A DNA stretch of 64,000 nt. It comes from Clarireedia homoeocarpa (taxonomy: Eukaryota; Ascomycota; Leotiomycetes; Helotiales; Rutstroemiaceae). Position 1 is the stretch's first letter; the number at the start of each line of letters is the position of its first letter. Positions 56,715 to 64,000 of this stretch are shown here, piece after piece. The stretch spans positions 1 to 64,000 of the forward strand of contig LNKV01000016.1 of assembly GCA_001465935.1 (NCBI GenBank), in the 5' to 3' direction. The notes under the pieces are model-generated. The model saw only the letters and a program-made list of their open reading frames with translations, was not told the DNA's origin and ran no database searches. Both the position numbers and the translations under genes were made by a program.

Positions 56715-59700
56715 CTAATATAAAATAGCCCTTACTCCCTGTAACAACAAGCCAAACACCAGCCCCCTCGCCACCGCCTCCACCTGCAAGGCATCAAACA
56801 CCCTCCCCAGCGCCTCGCCCGTCGCCACCTGCCCCATAACCCCTACCAAGGCGGCCGGGACGCCCCTCTCCGCCAGCAACCTCCTCGCTTTCCCCCTCAA
56901 CACGTCCTTTTCCTCATCACTCATCACTCCTCCCCCTCCCTCCTCCCATTTCCTGAGTTCCTCCTCATTCATCAAAACCCCCTCTCTCAGCCTCCTAATC
57001 TGCCCCGCGAGCCTCTCGTCCGAGGTAAACGAGTTCAGTACCGAGTCCTGAATCACCTGCTGGATAGAGGATAAAGAGGGATTTCCGGGGCGGAGGAGGA
57101 ATGTCTTTGCGGCGTTGAGGAGAGTTAAGCGGATGTTCCAGGCCGAGGAGAGAGTGTAGAGTTCGGTGATTACAGCGAAGAGGAGCTCGACTGCTATGTG
57201 GGTTTCGTCTTCGGTTAAGGGTTGGGGGGTTTTACGTGGAGGTGGAGGTTTGCGGGTGGGGTGGGGGGAGGTGGTTGATGTGGATATGGATGGGGCGGTG
57301 CTACTGATGTTGCTGTTGCTGATGGAGAGGGAGGTGCGGGGGGTGGTTTCGGGGTGGGAAGTATTATTGCTGTTGCTGGGACTGGTTTCCGAAGGGGCGC
57401 TGTAGTCGTCGAGCATTTCGGTTGGGGGCGGAGGGAGATGGAGCCCAGATGCGGAGGGGTTGGTGGTGGTTATAGGAGACAAAAGAGGTGTTGATTTTCT
57501 AGACAGCGGTGCTTGGCTTGGTTCGCGACTATGAGTGCGACTATGAGTGCGACTGTGAGTGCGGCTGTGAGTGCGACTGTGAGAGCGACTGTGAGTTGTG
57601 CTTCTAGAGATACTCATCGACGATCTCGCAGAAGTAGTTGCCCCATTCTCACCTTCTACCTCGGGTATCGAAGCATGACTTGATCTGCGTTCTGGGGGCG
57701 CGGGCCTCGCAGGTTGCGACACGACAGAAGGTGTGCGTTGACTATCTTCACTTGTCCTCCCCTTTCGTGAACCCGTGAGTGATTCAGCGATCGAGTTCAT
57801 GCTATCTATTCTCGGAAGACCCGAGAGGGAAAATCGGCCCTGCGTATGCGTAGCATTCTGGTTGGTTTTTTTCTGACCTAATGATCCAATCGTGTTTAAA
57901 ACTCCCGTCACACCAGTCGCTGCACCTTTTGGTGCACCGGCAAGTTTATCCAGCATTCCTTTCCCCATACTTTCAAAAGCAGCAGGTGTTGGCCAACCAA
58001 ATCCTGCTTTGTTGGTGGTGGGGGTCGATGAATTGCCCGTATCTTTTTCTAGGAATCGTTTCATACCTTCGCTTTCCGCAAGAGGCTGATGTATGCAAGC
58101 ATCTTTCAAGTATCGTTCCAACTCTCCTCGTAAAGACGGCTTGGTGTGTTCTTTCCAGTTTGGAAGATTCTGGTGTTGTTCTAGAAAAGCTGCAGTTCCA
58201 GAAACTTGAGCAATCCTTCTCAGAACCTCATGTAACGTTTCGAAATCTGCATATCTACGGACAATCATCCATCCTGGATGTAGCGAGGATTCAGGCTCAA
58301 TTTGAACCATATAATCCATGGCAGGTTTGCTCTTAATCCTTCCCTTGTCTGAAGCGATCGAGTCATCGTAGAGAATGATATTTGCATTGTGAAGTGTCAG
58401 TGTGACAGTCTTCCTTCGCTGAGGTGGTGTATTAGATTGTAAGGCTGTAGGAGGAGGAATGATTTGATCGAAACTAGTGAACGATGATGTTGTTTGTGGT
58501 GTTGTTGGAGACATGGAATTTTTAGAGTCGGGAGACATTGGAAGTCTACTACTCATATCAGATCCGGACATAGACGGCCTAGACTCCGTAATAGGACTGT
58601 ATGGTGTGGCTCCATTTGACGTCGAAACACCATTTATTTCTGGGTGTTGATTCTCATTAACAGTTTCCGCTGCTTCCTTGCTTTCATTTTTGACCTCATT
58701 ACACTGGGCCATCTTCTTCGCATCCTCCTCAGCAATCAACAAGCTAAGTCTCTTTACCTCCGCCATGGCCTCATCCATAGCATATTCCGCTTTCGACATT
58801 CTTTTCTGATGTCCCAGCTCTTTCTGATGTCCCAGCTCTTTCTGATGTCCCAGCTCTTTCTGTTGTGCCAGCTCTTTCTGTTTCTCCTCTGGAGATTTCG
58901 GGGCTTTTGCAAGCCCAACATTCCCAATATTCCCATCAATATCAGCAAACGTTTCTATCTTGCTCGGCTCCATAGCTTGATCAATTGCTTGCCCCAGACT
59001 AGGTTCCCCGTCTTCTAAAAGATATACAATCCATCCATTGATCCATTCCGGTTTAGAACAACTTTTCAAAGTCATCTCCAAAACAACTTCCGCCAGTATC
59101 TCCTTTAAGAATATTCGAGCCGGATCGCAGTCATAAACCGGCTTCTCAAGGAAGGTTTCTAAAATGTCATCCGCAACCATCTTAAACTTCTTCATCTGCT
59201 GTTTCTCATTCAACACATTGGCTAAATTGCTATTTGGGTTCGCAGCCAAATAACTGTATATCAGATCCTCGAGAGATTTATTCGACCCCGGTGCCGCAGA
59301 CATAGCGCTCGCGAGTTCATTGAGGAAGACAATGACAATGGACGACGAATTGGTCAAGAAATTGAGAAAGGTATCCGCCGGTCGTTTCTTTGAAAGATGT
59401 CCGGACATAGACAGGATGAACTTCGTGAGCGTCCTCTTCGCCGCATTTGGGAACGTTTGGTCGTTCGGTAGGATGGGAGTATACCACCATTTCACATAGT
59501 CTCGCATGACAGCATCGACCAGCTCATTTAGAGCTGCTGCGGTCGCCGGTTGAAAGCTCTCGAAATTAGTTCCTGTTATGCTATTGTCCTCTTCGTCCTC
59601 ATCGACCAGTCCTGTCTTGTTGCTCCTCAACTCCAATATTCTGCGTAGCACATCTAGACCCGTTTCCCTCCGTCCTTGCTCGAACGACCCGGCTCGAGTA

Positions 59701-59993
59701 CTTTTGCCCTCCCATGTCGCATGCAGTACAATACCACCCAATGCGCCTAGCAGTACGAGACCCAGTCTTCCTAATAGTATATATGTACTGAGCGCCAATC
59801 CCAGAGCGATCCCGCTTAATGTTTCGTTTGAGGCCGTGGAAAGAAATCGTAATATTTGTGTTGTAACATCTTCCTCGTTTTCATCCGGCTTGGACACCGC
59901 CCCCGCAACTACTGGGGCATCATTCTGCGGGATCTTGAGATCATTATCGTTATTCTGAGTTATAACTCGGCTCGTTTCGCTTGGTTCGTTCAT
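56715..59993 (-). CDS. PXA-PX-Nexin_C sorting nexin
   Basis: Single-exon gene, 1092 aa. It is predicted to be an ER- or endosome-anchored lipid-binding nexin of the Mdm1/SNX13/SNX25 type without a visible RGS domain. Hydrophobic segments near residues 60-90 (LSGIALGLALSTYILLGRLG) form the anchor. The PXA domain begins at AALNELVDAVMRDYVKWWYT (about residue 150) and runs to about 330. The PX domain, about 525-650, has YMVQIEPES and WMIVRRYADFETLHEVLRR with the phosphoinositide-type RRY. The C-terminal nexin domain starts near residue 925 (HIAVELLFAVITELY). Two repeat expansions lie in linkers: ELGHQK three times near residue 381 and Ser-Arg-Thr-His repeats near residue 805-822. The C-terminal coding DNA is very C-rich on the plus strand. 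It is convergent with OXP1. Confidence 0.92.
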   Translation of the reverse strand: MNEPSETSRVITQNNDNDLKIPQNDAPVVAGAVSKPDENEEDVTTQILRFLSTASNETLSGIALGLALSTYILLGRLGLVLLGALGGIVLHATWEGKSTRAGSFEQGRRETGLDVLRRILELRSNKTGLVDEDEEDNSITGTNFESFQPATAAALNELVDAVMRDYVKWWYTPILPNDQTFPNAAKRTLTKFILSMSGHLSKKRPADTFLNFLTNSSSIVIVFLNELASAMSAAPGSNKSLEDLIYSYLAANPNSNLANVLNEKQQMKKFKMVADDILETFLEKPVYDCDPARIFLKEILAEVVLEMTLKSCSKPEWINGWIVYLLEDGEPSLGQAIDQAMEPSKIETFADIDGNIGNVGLAKAPKSPEEKQKELAQQKELGHQKELGHQKELGHQKRMSKAEYAMDEAMAEVKRLSLLIAEEDAKKMAQCNEVKNESKEAAETVNENQHPEINGVSTSNGATPYSPITESRPSMSGSDMSSRLPMSPDSKNSMSPTTPQTTSSFTSFDQIIPPPTALQSNTPPQRRKTVTLTLHNANIILYDDSIASDKGRIKSKPAMDYMVQIEPESSLHPGWMIVRRYADFETLHEVLRRIAQVSGTAAFLEQHQNLPNWKEHTKPSLRGELERYLKDACIHQPLAESEGMKRFLEKDTGNSSTPTTNKAGFGWPTPAAFESMGKGMLDKLAGAPKGAATGVTGVLNTIGSLGQKKTNQNATHTQGRFSLSGLPRIDSMNSIAESLTGSRKGRTSEDSQRTPSVVSQPARPAPPERRSSHASIPEVEGENGATTSARSSMSISRSTTHSRSHSRTHSRTHSRTHSRTHSREPSQAPLSRKSTPLLSPITTTNPSASGLHLPPPPTEMLDDYSAPSETSPSNSNNTSHPETTPRTSLSISNSNISSTAPSISTSTTSPHPTRKPPPPRKTPQPLTEDETHIAVELLFAVITELYTLSSAWNIRLTLLNAAKTFLLRPGNPSLSSIQQVIQDSVLNSFTSDERLAGQIRRLREGVLMNEEELRKWEEGGGGVMSDEEKDVLRGKARRLLAERGVPAALVGVMGQVATGEALGRVFDALQVEAVARGLVFGLLLQGVRAILY

Positions 59994-60763
59994 TGCGCTG
60001 GCCTAGAATGTTGCATGCTGTATGTACAGTATGTTCTGTTGGGAAATAAATGGAGGAAAGGGTAGGTAGGTGGTGAAGCAGTTGCTGGACGTGCATAAAG
60101 ACTACATACAGTATAAAGAAACACGTCACTGTCGTTACGTTAGAGTAAGTATAAACCAAAATAAAGGCGGCAGTTTGTGAAAAGGACAAAATAACGAGAA
60201 TAGAAGAGAGATAATTATGTAGTTGACACGGCTACTGTATTGTATTCGCATTGGTAGTAAAGGCAATAAGGTATTCAGTCAATTACCATAGGCTGATAAG
60301 TAGATCTACTTTCCGTACTGCAGTTACATCAACACGAACGGTTCTGTGCTCTCGCAAACTCGCCGCACAATCGCCGCAAAATCGAGCTCGAGCTGAGTTT
60401 TGAAACAGGAACAAAGAAACAAGTTATGGGGTTTGCACATCACTGGAGAAACACCAAAATAGATTGACTCCCCAACTTCCCCTGAAACGAGAGGGTCGAG
60501 AGGGTCGTGAGGGTCTCCCGGGATGTTGCTGCCACGTAAGGAAATCCAAACCACTTACTGTAACGCGCCAACGCGGGGCCTAACAACCCCCCTCAAAACG
60601 CGTCAACCTATCCGTGAACAACGAATATGCATCCAATCTTTTCACCTCGACCGGCAACAAGATTCATTTTTCTTCGCCAGTCTCAACGCCATTCTATCAA
60701 TTCCTTTCAAAATAAAGCAATTCAAGCATAACGCAGCAAATTGGTCCGTAAACCACCACCAAA
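59994..60763. promoter_or_regulatory. Divergent promoter region, sorting nexin and Sub1
   Basis: 770 bp between divergent starts; no gene recognised. Two tandem GAGGGTC units lie near 60490-60505. Confidence 0.4.
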
Positions 60764-61702
60764 ATGCCTAAACGCTCTCGCCCCTCCAACGACCACGAAT
60801 CCGACAACGGCTCCATCGCCGCCGACAACGCAAAATCACACAAGAAGAGCAAAACTGCTGGATCGAGCAAGGCCAAATCCCAGCCTAAGAAGTCCTCTTC
60901 GTCTGCGAGTGAGAGTCCTTTCTGGGAGGTGAGTTCTTTTACATATGTGTCCTTAGATGTTGAACACATATGAGCATTTACTATTATTGGAGACATTGCG
61001 AACAGCAGCTAATAAAACGCAAAACTAGCTCTCATCCGGCCGTGCCCCCCGCCGCGTCGAGATCCAAGATTTCAAGGGCACAAAGCTCGTTGCGATTCGG
61101 GAGTTTTACGAGAAGGATGGGAACTTCCTGCCGGGAAAGAAGGTCTGTTGTCACTTTTTTCCCTTTTTCTCTTTTCCTTCCCCATCTCTTTTTCCCAATT
61201 TCCAACTTCCCTTTCCGTTTGTCCCTCTTCATATTAAAACTAACCCACCAAATTACAAAAGGGCATCTCCCTCACCATCGAGCAATACGAACTCCTTGTC
61301 AAGAATATTCCCCAGATAAACGCGAGTTTGAAAAAGAAGGGACATGTTATTGGGGGTGGTGCGGGTGGGAATGAGGAGGAGGAGGAGGAGGAGGAAGAAG
61401 AAGAAAAAGAAAAAGAAGAAGAAAAAGTGAAGCCGAAGAAGGAAGCCGCGAAGAGCAAGACAAAGGAAAAGAAAGAAATAAAGGGGAAAGCGGAGAAGAA
61501 GAAAAACGAGGAGAAGAAGGCAAAGAAATCTAATATTGAGGAGACGAGTGAGGAAGAGGAGGAAGAAGAGGAGGAGGAGGATGACGACGATGACGGCGAG
61601 GAGGAGGAGGAGATAGAGGAGGATGAGACTGAGAGTGAGGCAGAGAACGACGATGACGAGGAGGAGGAGGAAGAGGTAGTGGAGGAGGATGATGATGAGT
61701 AG
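60764..61702 (+). CDS. SUB1: PC4/Sub1 transcriptional coactivator with long acidic tail
   Basis: Single-stranded DNA-binding coactivator of RNA polymerase II. Exons: 60764-60928, 61029-61142 and 61262-61702; introns 100 and 119 nt; 239 aa. The N-terminal 45 residues are Ser/Lys-rich and nuclear in character. The PC4 core, about residues 58-115, is complete: RRVEIQDFKGTKLVAIREFY, GNFLPGKKGISLTIEQY, and LVKNIPQINASLKKKG. From residue 122 it runs into more than 110 residues of almost pure Glu, Asp and Lys (blocks of E, then KPKKEAAKSKTKEKK, then E/D again). This tail is much longer than in yeast Sub1's folded part and could act as a histone- or DNA-mimicking arm. The purine-only coding strand there may be length-variable. 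Confidence 0.94.
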
Positions 61703-62172
61703 ATGTCTTGAAAGCCTTAGGAGCAATGGACAAATGAAATGGGAGGAAGTGGTAAAGGACACAAAATACTTTGCAATGCATATGATATGGGCTTGAGGCG
61801 CTCATGAAAACTACATAAAATAAAAGTCTGGAGGACATGCAATTACTTTCCATTGATGCGTGAAGAACAATGGAAACGAAATTTGGCATGATGTGGAGAT
61901 GCTCAAATTAAGCCAGATCTTTGCTCAGGTGTAGCAGAGAAGCAAACATACTAAAAAGTAAAACTCAAGAAGTCACTCGAGTAAAAATTTTTCTTCAAAA
62001 AGACAAAAATGCTTATAACTTTGTTGATGACTTCAAATACTTGAATGTTTATATACGTATCAATACTCATATGATTTCCGTTCCATCATTCATTCATTCA
62101 TTCCCTCATCCATCACACCTCACATCCCTTTCCCTTTCCCTTCCCAGCACCCCCCAAGCCCAGCGCGCCCAC
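61703..62172. other. Convergent spacer, Sub1 and glucoamylase
   Basis: 470 bp between stop codons; a short ATTC repeat lies near 62089-62102. No gene recognised. Confidence 0.4.
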
Positions 62173-64000
62173 TCAAGGTTGCCAACTCCCGCTAACCGTC
62201 GTAGCGGTGGCACAACTAACCGGCACCGTCAAAGTCCTATTCGGATCCGCCTCCCAAGTAACGGTTCCGGAACTCGCCACATTAATAAACTTATACTGGA
62301 CCACCGTGCCCGCAGGTAATGTCACAGTTACCGACCACAACGGATTACTGCTTGTGTACTGACTAGCCGACAGCGCGATAGCCGACGCTGGGTTCCAGGA
62401 GCCAAGCTGTGAGATACTGCCTGATAATTTGATGGTTTGGCCGAAAGAGGTAGTGACGAGTTCGTTGAAGGTGACTGCTACGGCTGTTTGTGTTGCACAG
62501 CCGGATGAGGTTGTGGATGTGGATTGGGTGGAGGTGGAGGTCGAGGGGGTGGTGGTAGTGGGAGAGGCTCCGCCTGTGCCGCTGGGGGTTTGGGATGCGG
62601 GGAAGGAGGTGGCGGTTGCGGTGGAGTAGGTGCCAATTGCGGAGGTGGCAGAACAGACGGCGGGGACGCTGGATGCAGATGATTCGCCCCATGAAGCCGG
62701 GACGACGCCGGCTCGACGAGCAGCTGCGGTTAGGAATGCTGCATAGGACCAGGTGAGATCGTATGCGGAGAGAGGAGCTCCCCCGGCTCTGTTGAATTGT
62801 TCGGAGAGCGATCCGTTGGATTGAGCGTATGTTGCAACAATGTTGACGTAACCATCAGCGTAGGTCTTGATTGCGTTGTACAAGGTGGTGTAAGTTGAGG
62901 TTGAAGAAGCGTACGTGCCAGCAGTAACGGATGAGCTGAAATCTCTGAAGAAAGCAAGAGAAGTAGATGTGACAGTGATGGAGCCAATCTTGTTCCATGT
63001 GTAAAGTGCGTCATAAAGTTGCTCAGCTGCAGCCAAAGTGTTGAGGTACCAAGGATTGCCTCCATAGTAAGAATCCTCGGGGTATCGACCAACGGAGACT
63101 GCGACTCCTTCGGCGATTCCAGAGTTGATAGAGTAGATTGAGCGGAAAGAATCGGTGACCACTTTATGATTGGCTAAAGCACGATCGGAGCAAGGTTGGA
63201 AAGTGGTAGCATCACATGCGGCACTTGGGTCGAAAGTTTGGATGGTACTGAGGATGGAATTTGCATCCTTTCCTGATCTGCCATTATTTGCATTGATGTT
63301 GGAGATGATATATCCGGAAGAGGGGCTCCAGAAAGTCTGTAGGAAGCAGAGAACTTGAGGGGCTCTAAAACAACATTAGCATGTGATTGCTCGTATTCAA
63401 AATGAGTACATACTGAGAGTCACAGTAGGTACAACTCTGACCGATTTGTTTAGCCAAAGCACTTCCTTCGACAAGTGCACGATGCTGAGCCGCAATCGTG
63501 AAGAAACTAGAGCCTTGAACTTCTTCCCATAAATCGAATCCGGTTTGATTCCCTGTTAAAGACAGTCAGTGGTGGTAATTATGCTAGCTAGAAGATATGA
63601 GACTTGCAGTATTGTGCAACGTATGAGAGATCATTCCTGACGATTGGCCAAATAATGCTTTGAACGGTAGATGTATACCCGTTGTTAATCAACCACCTCG
63701 AGTAGGCAACCAATGCTGTTGCTCGAAGAGCAGGTCCATCTCTCTGAGGTCTTCCCCAAGAACCCGTGAATGCTGACTTATCGACATTGAACTTTGGTTC
63801 ACCTAGGCCTCCGGAAGAAAGATCACCTGAAGGATTGGATACGGTCTGTAGCCCGGCTTGAGCGCTGATGTAGCTCTCAATCTCTTGTTGCAATGATGCG
63901 GAATAGGTACCGCTGATGAAAGTATCAACGAGACTCTTAAAGGTCAATGCAGAATCACGAGTCCAAGTATAGAAGTCTACGTGCCCATTAGAATTTATCC
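62173..64000 (-). CDS. Glucoamylase GH15 with CBM20, 5' end outside window
   Basis: Secreted exo-1,4-alpha-glucosidase releasing glucose from starch ends. Visible exons: 63976-63608, 63552-63414 and 63364-62173, giving 565 residues plus stop. The 5' exon(s) with the signal peptide lie beyond 64000, the acceptor CACGTAG (63977-63983) marking the intron. Catalytic landmarks: DFYTWTRDSALTFK, DGPALRATALVAYSRWLI, the general-acid region DLWEEVQGSSFFT, and the catalytic base Glu in SNGSLSEQF, with AYDLTWSYAAFLTAA after it. A Ser/Thr-rich linker leads to a C-terminal starch-binding CBM20 (FGQTIKLSGSISQLGSWNP, WSVTVTLPAGTVVQYKFI). Intron 2 starts with GC (GCAAGT at 63607-63602), an allowed minor splice class. 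No damage in the visible part. Confidence 0.95.

Overview
The window is nuclear DNA of a filamentous ascomycete (Pezizomycotina; a Leotiomycete would fit, but that is an inference from overall gene character only). The evidence is genes split by 48-90 nt GT..AG introns, fungal housekeeping families, and AT-rich blocks with stop-riddled transposon relics of the kind left by repeat-induced point mutation (RIP).

Two compartments are visible. Bases 1 to about 13,900 are gene-poor accessory DNA. They hold an AT-rich block (1-540), a secreted type B carboxylesterase, a RIP-decayed Tc1/mariner element with recognisable 30-bp terminal inverted repeats (4960-6225), a 29-bp tandem repeat, a frameshifted H-type lectin gene, a small intron-rich gene for an unrecognised beta-rich protein, a decayed RecQ-like helicase fragment, and a long decayed DUF3435 (FluG-type) gene. 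DUF3435 is the domain of the Starship 'captain' recombinases.

From about 14 kb to the end the DNA is ordinary, gene-dense core genome. In order: oligosaccharyltransferase OST3/6 (-); a coiled-coil protein (+); the mitochondrial rRNA 2'-O-methyltransferase MRM2 (+); ribosomal protein eL18 (-); a YPR011C-type mitochondrial carrier (+); an AlaX-like tRNA editing protein (-); an SR-type RRM protein (+); a DDHD phospholipase (-); an ARE2-type sterol O-acyltransferase (-); a RING-like/ankyrin-like protein (-); a hotdog thioesterase (-); fimbrin (+); a MIT-domain protein (-); 5-oxoprolinase (+); a PXA-PX-Nexin_C sorting nexin (-); a PC4/Sub1 coactivator (+); and a GH15-CBM20 glucoamylase (-) cut by the window end.

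These genes do not form a pathway cluster. Loose themes are lipid metabolism (DDHD lipase, sterol acyltransferase, thioesterase), membrane traffic and cytoskeleton (sorting nexin, MIT protein, fimbrin), and RNA or translation (MRM2, eL18, AlaX, SR protein). Exon coordinates were deduced by eye from splice motifs, frame closure and family sequence knowledge; every complete multi-exon model sums to a whole number of codons. The best leads are the decayed DUF3435 and helicase genes in a RIP-marked accessory block abutting core genome, the small beta-rich protein beside a broken lectin gene, a possible C/D snoRNA in an eL18 intron, and several genes whose start codon is isolated by an intron.
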